A stretch of DNA of 64,000 nucleotides. Origin: CAVXXD01 sp963765625 (GTDB lineage Bacteria; Actinomycetota; Geothermincolia; Geothermincolales; Geothermincolaceae). Below the pieces are notes generated by a model. That model saw only the letters and a program-made list of their open reading frames with translations. It was not told the origin of the DNA and searched no databases. Below, one piece after another: positions 54,906 through 63,175 of the stretch (positions are counted from its first letter, which is position 1; each line of letters starts with the position of its first letter). Position numbers and translations under genes: made by a program. Location of the stretch: NCBI GenBank assembly GCA_963765625.1, contig CAVXXD010000010.1, positions 62,001-126,000 of the forward strand, read 5' to 3'.

Positions 54906-55499
54906 GTGGATAAGATGACGGATGCGGTCAACGGCACGGCACAGCCCCAGGAGCAGCCCCGGGTCCCGTGGAGGAAACGGATCAAATGGGACTGGACCTT
55001 CCTGGTTCTGGCGGTGGCAGCCGGCGTCGCCCTCTCGCTGGCCTTCCCGGACAAGGGCGCGGTGGCGCGCCATGTCTGGTGGGAATACTTCAAGGAGATG
55101 GCCTTCATCCTGCCGGCGGTGCTTGTGATCATGGGGCTGTTCATGGTCTGGGTGAACCGCGGCATCGTCGTTAAGTACCTGGGAGAGGAGTCGGGGATCA
55201 AGGGCATCCTCATCTCCATAGCGCTGGGGACCCTGCCCACCGGCCCGCTCTACGTGGGGTTCCCCATGGCCGCGGCCCTGCTTTCGAAGGGCGCGCGAGT
55301 GGCAAACGTGCTGGTGTTCCTCTGCTCCTGGGCGGCCCTGAGCATCCCCGCGGAGCTGATGGAACTGCGCTTCATGGGCTGGAAGTTCATGCTTCTGCGC
55401 CTGGGGCTGACGGTGGTGCTGATCGTTCCCATGTCCCTGTTGGGAGAGTTCTTATATCTGAGAGGAGGAGAAGGTAATGGAGATCATCAGGATGGATGA
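54906..55499 (+). CDS. Permease half B (DUF318/UPF0718-like)
   Basis: This 197-aa membrane protein has a soluble N-terminal tail, then helices in DWTFLVLAVAAGVALSL, MAFILPAVLVIMGLFMVWV, ISIALGTLPTGPLYVGFPMA, FLCSWAALSIPAELMELRFM, LLRLGLTVVLIVPMSLLGEF. The segment GTLPTGPLYVGFPMAAALLSK is the counterpart of GAVLFIPGLIAFPLAKS in half A. A GTG at 54906 or an ATG at 54915 may be the start. The stop at 55499 overlaps the cupin start by 23 bases. Confidence 0.82.
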   Translation: MDKMTDAVNGTAQPQEQPRVPWRKRIKWDWTFLVLAVAAGVALSLAFPDKGAVARHVWWEYFKEMAFILPAVLVIMGLFMVWVNRGIVVKYLGEESGIKGILISIALGTLPTGPLYVGFPMAAALLSKGARVANVLVFLCSWAALSIPAELMELRFMGWKFMLLRLGLTVVLIVPMSLLGEFLYLRGGEGNGDHQDG

Positions 55500-55800
55500 G
55501 GTGGAGGAGTTCAAGACACCGCGTAAAATAGAGGCGCGAAAGATCCTCAAGAAAGACGACGTGCAGGTGGTGTACCTTAAGTTCAAGCCGGGAGAGGAGA
55601 TGCCCCTTCACACCACCAAGGTGGACGTCTTCTTCTACGTGGTCGAGGGCAAGGGCCGGATCACGGTGGGAGAAGAAGCGGAAGTGGTCGGGGAGAAGGA
55701 GATCGTCTTCAGCCCCAGGGATATCCCCCACGCCCTGGAGAACGCCGGCGACGGTATCTTCAAGGTGCTGGTGGTGAAGACCCCCAACCCGGAAGCATAG
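55477..55800 (+). CDS. Cupin domain protein
   Basis: This 107-aa single-cupin protein has the first motif KPGEEMPLHTTKVDVFFYVV (His and acidic ligands) and the second VFSPRDIPHALENAGDGIFK. These resemble a metal-binding cupin with an incomplete ligand set, so the metal is uncertain. The ATG at 55477 is preceded by gaggaggagaaggta inside the end of the permease gene, so expression is coupled. Its link to the permease and PadR suggests that it binds or senses the transported compound. Confidence 0.85.
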   Translation: MEIIRMDEVEEFKTPRKIEARKILKKDDVQVVYLKFKPGEEMPLHTTKVDVFFYVVEGKGRITVGEEAEVVGEKEIVFSPRDIPHALENAGDGIFKVLVVKTPNPEA

Positions 55801-55812
55801 GCAGAAAAGAAA

Positions 55813-55916
55813 GTTGAAAGAAAGTTGGGGTCAGACCCCTTCTTTCGTTTCTCTCCGGCCACCAGGCAAAATGGCCCTGAACGAAAGAAGGGGTCTGACC
55901 CCAACTTTCTTTCAAC
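55813..55916. repeat. REP-like palindrome, class GGGGTCAGACCCC, long-armed
   Basis: A perfect 37-bp inverted repeat (55813-55849 and 55880-55916), with arms beginning gttgaaagaaagttgggg, frames a 30-bp loop. It lies between the convergent cupin and TtuA-like genes; the stop of the latter is inside the right arm. It could form a strong hairpin that ends transcription in both directions. Confidence 0.88.
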
Positions 55917-56829
55917 CCAGCCAGGAGCGCAGGCGGCAGAGGGCGCACTCGGGCTGCGACGATGGCTCCCCGCATATGTTGCAGGAGAGCATGGCCCCCT
56001 CGCCCTCTCTCCCCCCGCCTGGGGGGAAGGCCTCCTGCAGGGAGAGAAGCAATTGCAGCTTTCCGGAAGGTGAGATTTCCTCCAGGAGCTCAAAGACCTC
56101 TTTGAGCCGGTGGGGCCCCGGGATCCAGAATGGGCACTTGTCGGAGTAGTATTCGGCCCCCCGCAGCCGGCAGTATATTGCGTTGAGGCGCTCGGGAGTA
56201 AACATCAGCGGCTTGACCTTGCGCAGCAGGCCTTGCTGTTCGGGAAGGACCGGACGGGGGAAATCATAACGTCGGGAGAGCAGGTTCTTGAAAGTGAAGA
56301 GGAGGATATCCTCCAGGGTGTGGGCCGTAGCCACCACCTCAGCCCCGGCGGCGCGGGCTTCCCGGTTGAAGAGGGCGCGCTTGATGCCGCCGCACACCGC
56401 GCAGGGGTTCCAGCCCTTGACTTTCTTGACCTCCAGCCCCAGATCGGCGATGCGCACCAGGTGCAGCGGCAGGCCCAGGTCCCCGGTCAGGCCCTCCACC
56501 ATGCGCAGGTTGGCATCGGAGTATTCCCCCATGCCCAGGTGAAAGTGGAGTGGTACCACCTCGAAATCCATGAACCAGCCCAGGCGCTGCATGGCCAGGA
56601 GCATAGCCACGGAATCCTTGCCCCCGGACAGCGCTACGGCTACTTTCTTCGCCCCCTTGAGCATGTCGTACTCTTCCAGCTTGCGGCGGAGGCGCCGGTC
56701 GTACCAGCGCAGGAAGCAGCCGGGACAGACCTTGAGATGGAACTCGGGGATACGCACCACTTCGGTGAGTTCGCGGCATGAGGCGCAGCGGCCTTCTACG
56801 GTTTCCACTCCATTGGCGTCGATGGTCAT
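55912..56829 (-). CDS. TtuA/Ncs6-family tRNA thiolation protein
   Basis: This 305-aa protein has an N-terminal zinc pair (CASCRELT and CPGCFLRWYDRRL), the PP-loop motif VALSGGKDSVAMLLA, the central Cys pair CAVCGGIKRALFNREA and a C-terminal zinc part (CNICGEPSS, CALC). The layout is that of the TtuA/Ncs6 group, which thiolates uridines of tRNA with ATP. The CxxC at the centre would hold an Fe-S cluster. The last codons and the stop lie within a palindromic element. The gene upstream is RNase D, ending 7 bases before this start. Confidence 0.88.
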   Translation of the reverse strand: MTIDANGVETVEGRCASCRELTEVVRIPEFHLKVCPGCFLRWYDRRLRRKLEEYDMLKGAKKVAVALSGGKDSVAMLLAMQRLGWFMDFEVVPLHFHLGMGEYSDANLRMVEGLTGDLGLPLHLVRIADLGLEVKKVKGWNPCAVCGGIKRALFNREARAAGAEVVATAHTLEDILLFTFKNLLSRRYDFPRPVLPEQQGLLRKVKPLMFTPERLNAIYCRLRGAEYYSDKCPFWIPGPHRLKEVFELLEEISPSGKLQLLLSLQEAFPPGGGREGEGAMLSCNICGEPSSQPECALCRLRSWLG

Positions 56830-56835
56830 GCGACC

Positions 56836-58743
56836 CTACTGGTGGTCGCGCGATACAGAGTGGAGGATCTGAAGCAAGGCTTCGCCGAAGAGCTGAAGTT
56901 GCCAGCGCTTGAGCAGCCCGGACCCGATCAGTTCCGCCAGGTCGCGGGGATTTGTTATGGCCACCGATTCCATCACCGAGTTGGGGATCATCACCCCCGG
57001 GTCGAGCGACAGGTCGTGCGCGAAGTGGCTCCGCCATTCCTTGAGGCGGTTCAGGCGCTTCTCCGCGGAACGGTTGAGACGCCGGCTTTCCCCTCCCCCG
57101 ATCTTGCTGGGCAGTTCCAGGGGAGAAGAGTTCCTTCCCTTGTTGAAGGCCTTCTGTATCTCCGGGCCATAGAGGCTCCGCAGACGCGGCGTGAGGATAT
57201 CCGCCTTTATTACGTCTTCTTCCCCCGGAGGAAGCATGGCCAACTTGATGAGCATCTCGTTGGGGATGATCTTGAAGGGTGGAATGTCCTTGCGTTTGGC
57301 CACGCCCTCTCGCCAGCGCAGAAGCGATTGCAGCAACGCCGCTTGCCGGGGGTCCAGGTCGCGGTCACCCTTGGTGCGGTATATCTCCTGAGAACGGCCG
57401 GGCAGCGTCTCCAGCCCCCCCTCCAGGATCTCGAACTCCTCCAGGGCCCAGGAAAGCCGACCAGCTTCTTCGAGCTCTTTCGCCAACGCATCCCTCAGGT
57501 TGAGGAGGTGCTCCGCGTCCAATCCCGCGTATTCCAACATGCTGGGGGCAAGAGGCCGTCGGGACCAGTCGGCCCGCTGGTGCCTCTTGTCCATAGTCAC
57601 CTGAAAATAGTCGGAGAGCAGGGATGCCAGTCCTACCTGGGGTTTTCCCAGGATCTGCGCCGCCAGCATGGTGTCGAAGACACTGCGCAGGCGCACGCCC
57701 AAGTGGCTCATTATCAGCCTCCCGTCGTAGTCGGCGCCATGCAGCACCTTTTCGACGCGGGAATCGGTGAGGATGCGAGCCAGGGGGCCCAGGTTGATCT
57801 CAGCCAGGGGGTCGATGATATATACCTTGCCGGGAAAACCTATCTGTATGAGGCAGATCTTTTCCTGGTAATGATGGAGGCTGTCTGCTTCGAGATCGAT
57901 GCCGAAGCGCTTCTGCCGGCGTAGATCGGAGATGAAATGGTCGAAGTCACCCTGCCTGTCGACGTAGGTCGTCCTGGTTTCGCCCCCGGTCTCGGCTTCG
58001 GGCTCATGCTCGTGCTCGGGAGCGGGTTCCACTTCGGGGCGAGGGGGGCGCCGGGGCTCCTGCCTTTGCTGGGGCCTGGGCTCACGCCTTTGTTGAGGCC
58101 TGTCCTCCTGCCGGGGCTCCTGCTTTTGCTGGGGCTCCTGTCTTTGCTGAGGCCTGGGCTCACGCCTTTGTTGAGGCCTGTCCTCCTGCCGAGGCTCCTG
58201 CCTTTGTTGAGGCTTGTCCTCCTGCCGGGGCTCCTGCTTTTGCTGGGGCCTGGGCTCACGCCTTTGTTGAGGCTTGTCCTCCTGCCTGGGCTGCCCTCCA
58301 CCGGTTGGGGATTTCTTTCCCGATCTAGCCGGGGCCTTAACCGGCGGTTTGGCCTCTTCCGGCCCGGCCGCGGGCTTAACCGCTGGCTTCGCGGGCTTAC
58401 CCGCGGGCTTCGCGGCACGCCCCTGCCCGGTTCTTGCTTCACGGGCCATGTCGGAGGCGGCCTCGGGTTTCCCCGATCTTTCCGCCTTCCTCGGAGCCCT
58501 GGCTGAGGGCCTGCCCGCTGCTGCCGGGGTGGGATGGTCGGGGTGAGTAGGCGGCCTGTTGTCCATTGAGGGTACGTGCTTTTTTGCCGGTGCAGTCTCG
58601 ATCTCCGGCTCCGCGACGCTCTTTGCCGCGGCCTCGATACCCTTACCTTCTTTTTTATCGGTTCTCGCCCTGAACCTTGCTCCAAACCTTCCGGCGATCT
58701 TCGATTCTTTTTTCTTCTCCGGTTCTTCCATTCTTGCTTCCAT
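56836..58743 (-). CDS. rnd: Ribonuclease D-like exonuclease with a long Q/P/R-rich N-terminal region
   Basis: This is a 635-aa protein. The first ~265 residues are low-complexity, rich in Lys, Pro, Gln and Arg, with repeats such as EPRPQQRQEP and PRQEDRPQQR. The DEDDy exonuclease follows: FGIDLEADSLHHY (Exo I), VLHGADYDGRLIMSHLG (Exo II) and MLEYAGLDAEHLLNLRDA (Exo III). Then comes an HRDC domain (ALLQSLLRWREGVAKRKDIP). RNase D trims tRNA and other RNA 3' ends. The tail is much longer than in known family members and may bind RNA. The ATG at 58743 follows gcgaggga. It precedes the TtuA-like gene by 7 bases. Confidence 0.9.
   Translation of the reverse strand: MEARMEEPEKKKESKIAGRFGARFRARTDKKEGKGIEAAAKSVAEPEIETAPAKKHVPSMDNRPPTHPDHPTPAAAGRPSARAPRKAERSGKPEAASDMAREARTGQGRAAKPAGKPAKPAVKPAAGPEEAKPPVKAPARSGKKSPTGGGQPRQEDKPQQRREPRPQQKQEPRQEDKPQQRQEPRQEDRPQQRREPRPQQRQEPQQKQEPRQEDRPQQRREPRPQQRQEPRRPPRPEVEPAPEHEHEPEAETGGETRTTYVDRQGDFDHFISDLRRQKRFGIDLEADSLHHYQEKICLIQIGFPGKVYIIDPLAEINLGPLARILTDSRVEKVLHGADYDGRLIMSHLGVRLRSVFDTMLAAQILGKPQVGLASLLSDYFQVTMDKRHQRADWSRRPLAPSMLEYAGLDAEHLLNLRDALAKELEEAGRLSWALEEFEILEGGLETLPGRSQEIYRTKGDRDLDPRQAALLQSLLRWREGVAKRKDIPPFKIIPNEMLIKLAMLPPGEEDVIKADILTPRLRSLYGPEIQKAFNKGRNSSPLELPSKIGGGESRRLNRSAEKRLNRLKEWRSHFAHDLSLDPGVMIPNSVMESVAITNPRDLAELIGSGLLKRWQLQLFGEALLQILHSVSRDHQ
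58030..58290 (-). repeat. Minisatellite-like repeats in the RNase D tail
   Basis: This stretch consists of overlapping repeats of units such as ctttgttgaggcctgtcctc and ctcctgccggggctcctg, in multiples of three bases. It encodes the EPRQEDRPQQR-type tail of the RNase D-like protein. Irregular order of the units suggests slippage or recombination; copy number may vary. Confidence 0.75.
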
Positions 58744-58809
58744 TTCCCTCGCAAAGTCCGTGTCCCGGATCCCGGGGCGGAGTTCGCCAACTTGTTCTTA
58801 CTCTTCTTT

Positions 58810-59439
58810 CTATTCTTCCTGACGTGGGGGCAGTCCTCCGAGCATTCTTTTTACCGCCCAGATCAACTTGTCCTCGTATTCTTTCCTGGGCTTGTCGCGA
58901 TGCCTCAGCCAGTAGATGGACGTGGTCTCCACCATTCCCACGATGATCACGGCGAGGGTGTCGACTTCCCGCCGGCTGAGCTTCTCGGGGTCTGTTCCCT
59001 GACGCACATTCTTGGCCACGTTCCTGACGATGGACTGGCGGATGGCCTGGATGCGCGAGATCACTTCCGGCTCCTGGGCGATCTCCCCCTCGAAGGTCAA
59101 CCGGTAGCCCATCTCATACTTCTCCACGAACTCCAGGAGCGCATGAATATCCTTCTCGACTTCCTCCTGCCAGCTAGAGTATTCATCCAGCGGGCGGGTG
59201 ATGACGCCCGTCAGGACGCTGGCATGGTCTTCCAGGATGGCCAGGAGCAGATCCAGCTTGCTGGGAAAATGCCGGTAGATGATGGGCTTGGTCACCCCGG
59301 AACGCTTGGCGATGGTGTCCATCAGGGCTTTCTGGTAACCCAACTCGACGAAAGTCCGGCTTGCCGCTTCCAGAATAATCTTCTTGCGTTCCGCGGCGGG
59401 AAGGCGTTTCCTCACTTTGACCTGCTCTTCTTTTGCCAA
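58810..59439 (-). CDS. TetR-family transcriptional regulator
   Basis: This 209-aa regulator has the helix-turn-helix IILEAASRTFVELGYQKALM, then AKRSGVTKPIIYRHFPSK, the TetR signature. The C-terminal ligand domain (LDLLLAILEDHASVLTGVIT, IVRNVAKNVRQGTDPEKL) is not specific; acyl-CoA-related regulators are possible because of the acyl-CoA dehydrogenase nearby. A perfect palindrome 34 bases upstream of its start is a likely operator. It ends about 70 bases upstream of the RNase D gene on the same strand. Confidence 0.92.
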   Translation of the reverse strand: MAKEEQVKVRKRLPAAERKKIILEAASRTFVELGYQKALMDTIAKRSGVTKPIIYRHFPSKLDLLLAILEDHASVLTGVITRPLDEYSSWQEEVEKDIHALLEFVEKYEMGYRLTFEGEIAQEPEVISRIQAIRQSIVRNVAKNVRQGTDPEKLSRREVDTLAVIIVGMVETTSIYWLRHRDKPRKEYEDKLIWAVKRMLGGLPPRQEE

Positions 59440-59472
59440 GCTCTTACCTCCTCCATAAAAAATCTTTACTCA

Positions 59473-59492
59473 TGGTAACATATTTGTTACCA
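59473..59492. promoter_or_regulatory. TetR-type operator palindrome
   Basis: TGGTAACA-TATT-TGTTACCA is a perfect 8+4+8 palindrome 34 bases upstream of the tetR start, in the size range of TetR operators. It would mediate autoregulation and possibly control the divergent acyl-CoA dehydrogenase, whose start is 330 bases away. Confidence 0.75.
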
Positions 59493-59821
59493 GCTAGCCA
59501 AATAAGAAACAACTGCCCGGGAATGCTTCACCCCTGGCATCATTGTAAGAACGCCTCAAGGAAAAGAGTCGTGCGGACGAATAAGAAGTATGGAATGCCG
59601 GGCGCCGGCCTATATTCTGTATCCATGGACCGGTGCCGTTATTCCGCAGGCTGCCTTGCCTCTCATTCTTGCGCGGGGCCCGGGAAACCGGGCCTTACGC
59701 ATTTGCGAGATGGGCACATGCCGTGGCCGCGGGCGCATGCGGGCAGTGATAGAATTGAGTGTGGGGGCAAAACGTAAGATGGCACACTGCCCGGCCGCCG
59801 GATTTGACAGGAGGGGATAGC
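59493..59821. other. Intergenic stretch upstream of the acyl-CoA dehydrogenase
   Basis: No gene is supported. A hairpin ggcccgg-gaaa-ccgggcc lies at 59677-59694 without a strong T run, and the ribosome-binding site gacaggaggggatagc ends the stretch. The promoter of the dehydrogenase should be here. Confidence 0.5.
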
Positions 59822-61054
59822 ATGTATGAATACCTGATGAGCGAGGAGCAGCTGAAGCTCCGCGACGAAGTGCGGGATTTCGTGAAATGGGTACCCCGCC
59901 AGCTTATCCTGGACATGGACGCGGACCAGGTGCGCTATCCCAAGGAATACCTGGTGGAAGCGGCCCGCCGCAACCTGCTGGGCCTGCGCTTTCCGCCGGA
60001 GTACGGCGGTCGGGGGCTCGGCTGGGCGGAGGAGGTCATCGCCATCGGCGAGATCGGGGTGCTTTCCGTCTCCCTGGGCTGCCTCTATTCACTGGTTTCC
60101 ATCGTGGGTGAGGCCATCAACGAGTTCGGCACGCCCGAGCAGAAAGAAAAATACCTGGCGCCTACGCTCAAGGCCGCGTTGTGCACGGCCGAGGGGCTGA
60201 CCGAACCGCGCGGGGGGTCGGACTTCTTCGGGGCGACTACACGGGCGGAGCGGAAGGGCGACCACTACATCCTCAACGGACAGAAACGCTTCATAGTGGG
60301 AGCGGAAGGTGCCGACTACTTCTTCGTCTACGCCAACACCAACCCCGGCGGCGCACCGCGCGACTCCATCAGCGCCTTCCTGGTGGAGAGGGGCGAGGGC
60401 GTGGAGGTAAAGCACGTCTACGGCCTGATGGGAACGCGTGGCGGCGGCACCGGGCGGGTTCTTTTTAAAGACGTGAAGGTACCGGTGGAGAACCTGGTGG
60501 GAACGGCGAACGAAGGGAGCAGGATCTTCTACCGCATGATGATACCGGAGCGCATGACCTCTTCGGCTGGCTGCATCGGTGGTTCGCGCGAGCTGATCAA
60601 GCTGGCAGCCCGCTATTCCACCCGGCGCAAGGCCTTCGGGACTCCTATAAAGAACTTCGAGGCGGTCAGCTTCAAGCTGGCGGAGTCGCTGACCATACTC
60701 GACGCCATGACCTCCATGGTCTACACTACCGCCCAGGCAGTCGACCGCGGCGTACCCGCCGCCTATGCCCGGCGGCTGGTATCGGAGACCAAGAAGTTCT
60801 CCACCGAGACCGCCTGGAACATCGTCAACCACGTCATGCAGGCCATGGGTGGCATCGGGTACACCAACGTCTATCCGGTAGAGCGGGCTCTGCGGGACAC
60901 CCGGCTGATAATGATCTGGACAGGCACCAACGAGATCATGAACCTCATCATCCAGCACGAGTTCTACAAGGAACTCGGCATGCCCGACAACGTGCGCGAC
61001 ACCGAGCAGGACGCCGAGAACGCTTTCGCGGAAGACGAGAAGATCTACGAGTGA
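59822..61054 (+). CDS. Acyl-CoA dehydrogenase, IVD/LCAD-like
   Basis: This 410-aa enzyme starts MYEYLMSEEQLKLRDEVRDF. It has the FAD/substrate motifs AEGLTEPRGGSDFFGATTRA and QKRFIVGAEGADYF, and the C-terminal helix QAMGGIGYTNVYPVERALRD. The residue in the MCAD base position is Thr (IWTGTNEI instead of IYEGTSQI), so the catalytic Glu is probably the one in PERMTSS near residue 243, as in isovaleryl-CoA-type enzymes. It oxidises an acyl-CoA with FAD; the chain is not known. The ATG at 59822 follows aggaggggatagc. Confidence 0.93.
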   Translation: MYEYLMSEEQLKLRDEVRDFVKWVPRQLILDMDADQVRYPKEYLVEAARRNLLGLRFPPEYGGRGLGWAEEVIAIGEIGVLSVSLGCLYSLVSIVGEAINEFGTPEQKEKYLAPTLKAALCTAEGLTEPRGGSDFFGATTRAERKGDHYILNGQKRFIVGAEGADYFFVYANTNPGGAPRDSISAFLVERGEGVEVKHVYGLMGTRGGGTGRVLFKDVKVPVENLVGTANEGSRIFYRMMIPERMTSSAGCIGGSRELIKLAARYSTRRKAFGTPIKNFEAVSFKLAESLTILDAMTSMVYTTAQAVDRGVPAAYARRLVSETKKFSTETAWNIVNHVMQAMGGIGYTNVYPVERALRDTRLIMIWTGTNEIMNLIIQHEFYKELGMPDNVRDTEQDAENAFAEDEKIYE

Positions 61055-61097
61055 TCCGCATGGTCACCGCGAGCGCAGCGCGGCGGTCTTGGAGGCC

Positions 61098-62243
61098 TCA
61101 GGGGCCCATGCAATAAAGGGTGCCGTCGGCGCCGCAGATGAAGATACGGCCGCCATAAGGCGCGGGGGGGGCGTAGGTGCTTCCCGAGACCTGCTGGGAA
61201 GTAACGCTCGAGCCGGCATCCTTGGACAGCACCAGGCCTCCATAGACGAAGACGTACGCGTCACTGGCGCTCAAAGGGAGAGGGCTGCGGTAGTCAGTCT
61301 CGTACCTCCAGCGCTCTTTACCGCTCACCGCGTCCAGACACCACACCACCCCCGGCGCCTGGTTCACGTTGTCGCCTGCTCCGAAGATGAGGTCAAAACC
61401 GGATATGGCAGGTGTAGAGGACACCTTCTGCTGCACGCGAACCGACCATAACGGTTGACCGGTCTGACGGTCCAGGCACTGCATCATGTTGTCGGCGGTC
61501 CCGAAAAAGGCGCGCATCTCCGTAAGAACCGGTGAACAGGTTATCTCCACGCCCAGGTCGTAACTCCAGACCAGGCTGCCGTCCGCGGCATTGAGACAGA
61601 GCATGACCCCTTTATCGGAACCGGCATAGACCATGCCCTTGATGAGGGCGGGAGCGGTGAGGGTCACTCCGTCGCCGCCGGAATAGGCGAAGGACTGCCT
61701 TCCGTCACGGGCACCAAAGCAGTAGAGCTTCGATCCTATGGAGAAATATACGGAACCGCCGTCCCCCAGGGGGGAAGAAGGCTTGCCTTCTTCCAGTTGC
61801 TTGTCCCAGAGCTTTCGCCCACTCAGGGAATCGAGGCAGTAGAAGATGCCGTTGTCGCCGGTTACATAGACACGGTTTTCGTAGATCAGCGGCACCTGGT
61901 CATGGAAGGGGCCGTCGCCTTTAAAGTTCCATTTTTCTTTCCCGGTGGCCGCGTCCATGCACCAGACCCGCCCCTCGGTGTCCGCCACGCAGACCACGCC
62001 ACCCGCTACGGCCGCTCCTCCTTCCAGGCCGCCGGTGACAGCCGACCACTTGATGTCAAAGGGGGGCGCGAAGTTCTCAGGGGTGTAGTTGATACGGGAG
62101 GGGGTGCCGCCGTACATGGGCCAGTCGACCCCCGTCAGCTTCTGGTCCGGTTGCTGGTTCCCCCCACCGCAGCCAGCCAGGAGCACAAGGGATGTCAGGA
62201 TGGCGAGAGCCAGGGTAAATGGTGACCTTTTCATAGCCTTCAT
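61098..62243 (-). CDS. PQQ-like beta-propeller lipoprotein
   Basis: This 381-aa exported lipoprotein has the lipobox SLVLLAGC near residue 24. PQQ-like repeats follow (VADTEGRVWCMDAATGKEKW, FYCLDSLSGRKLWDKQ, LCLNAADGSLVWSYDL, MQCLDRQTGQPLWSVRV, VWCLDAVSGKERWRY), giving a seven- or eight-bladed propeller. Enzymatic PQQ-binding residues are not evident; the domain is more likely to be structural, as in BamB. A palindromic element lies 32 bases upstream of its start. Confidence 0.88.
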   Translation of the reverse strand: MKAMKRSPFTLALAILTSLVLLAGCGGGNQQPDQKLTGVDWPMYGGTPSRINYTPENFAPPFDIKWSAVTGGLEGGAAVAGGVVCVADTEGRVWCMDAATGKEKWNFKGDGPFHDQVPLIYENRVYVTGDNGIFYCLDSLSGRKLWDKQLEEGKPSSPLGDGGSVYFSIGSKLYCFGARDGRQSFAYSGGDGVTLTAPALIKGMVYAGSDKGVMLCLNAADGSLVWSYDLGVEITCSPVLTEMRAFFGTADNMMQCLDRQTGQPLWSVRVQQKVSSTPAISGFDLIFGAGDNVNQAPGVVWCLDAVSGKERWRYETDYRSPLPLSASDAYVFVYGGLVLSKDAGSSVTSQQVSGSTYAPPAPYGGRIFICGADGTLYCMGP

Positions 62244-62274
62244 TATAACTTCTTCACCTGACAGTCACCGTGAA

Positions 62275-62365
62275 GTGGAATTGGGGTCAGACCCCTTCTC
62301 CACTTCAAGGCCGGCCACAGTCGGAGGCGGGAGAAAGTGGAGAAGGGGTCTGACCCCAATTCCAC
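62275..62365. repeat. REP-like palindrome, class GGGGTCAGACCCC
   Basis: Inverted arms of about 30 bp (starting gtggaattggggtcagaccc) frame a core with cacttcaaggccggccacag, nearly the same as that at 31876-31949. It lies at the 3' end of the PNPOx-like gene, whose stop (62365-62367) begins at the last base of the right arm, and ahead of the lipoprotein gene. Confidence 0.85.
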
Positions 62366-63171
62366 TACGGGTAGATGCGGTCTCCGGCCAGGGGTGGCGA
62401 GGAGTTCCAGACCTCGGCCACTTCCAGGCGGAGGTAGCTGCCGCCCTCCCGCACCAGGTCGCCTTTGACCTGGAAGGAGACGGCCTTCATGGTCAGCACG
62501 CACATGGCCGCGCGAGCCGGCAGTTCCACCTCACGGAGCTCCCGGTTGTAGGGGCTGATCCTGATGAGTAATTCCCGGCCAGCCCGGCCGGCCACCGCCA
62601 GCGTGGGAAAGATGCGTGGGTATCCGTCCTTGCCCACCAGGGCCAGCGCCTTGACGGAGTTGACCGCGGTGAACTGCTGCTCCACCAGGCGGGGGGTGAC
62701 GCGTTCCTTTCCTCCCCCACCCCTCTCCGCCAGGCGATGGAGGTGCAGGGCGGCCAGGTCGGCCGCGACGCGCGGGTAACCGGCGCGCCGCATCTCCCCC
62801 ACCTCACGCGCGTCGAGGATGCCGGCGCTGCGTACCCCGGTGTAGGCGTTGTAGCGCATGATGCCGGAGGAGTTGATGGCGTCGACGTATTCCCCGGTGA
62901 ACTCGAAACCCTGGAAGTCCGCGGTCAGTCCGGCCATCCTCAGCTTGAGGTCGACGGCGGCAGCCGCGATGCGGCCGCGGGACTTGAGGTTCTCGCGGCT
63001 CTTCCACATCAGCCACTCCCCGAAGACCAGCCGGTCGCGGCGCTCGTCCGGGGAAGGCTGCAGGGTGACGACGACGGCCACGTTTACCCCGCCGTCCGCG
63101 TCCAGGGTGGCCAGGAACTTGGCGATCATCCCCTGCGCGAAAAGGTCCCTCACCGGGGTGGGTATTTCCAC
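62365..63171 (-). CDS. Pyridoxamine 5'-phosphate oxidase-like flavoprotein
   Basis: This 268-aa protein has the PNPOx-like split barrel: FLATLDADGGVNVAVVVTLQ, LVFGEWLMWKSRENLKSRGR, IAAAAVDLKLRMAGLTADFQ, and a second half (RLVEQQFTAVNSVKALALVG, YPRIFPTLAVAGRAGRELLI) that repeats the fold. It probably binds FMN or a flavin-like cofactor. The GTG at 63171 follows aaaggaggcttgatccc; it starts 4 bases past the stop of the activase, so the two are co-expressed. The substrate is unknown. Confidence 0.85.
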   Translation of the reverse strand: MEIPTPVRDLFAQGMIAKFLATLDADGGVNVAVVVTLQPSPDERRDRLVFGEWLMWKSRENLKSRGRIAAAAVDLKLRMAGLTADFQGFEFTGEYVDAINSSGIMRYNAYTGVRSAGILDAREVGEMRRAGYPRVAADLAALHLHRLAERGGGGKERVTPRLVEQQFTAVNSVKALALVGKDGYPRIFPTLAVAGRAGRELLIRISPYNRELREVELPARAAMCVLTMKAVSFQVKGDLVREGGSYLRLEVAEVWNSSPPLAGDRIYP

Positions 63172-63175
63172 GGGA

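Noticed and set aside
58030..58290. Short direct repeats resembling a CRISPR or minisatellite locus
   Set aside because: They code for a Q/P/R-rich tail in frame with RNase D, with irregular order and no spacers.
61098..62243. PQQ-dependent dehydrogenase
   Set aside because: Only the repeat pattern is present; size and lack of catalytic residues point to a structural propeller lipoprotein.
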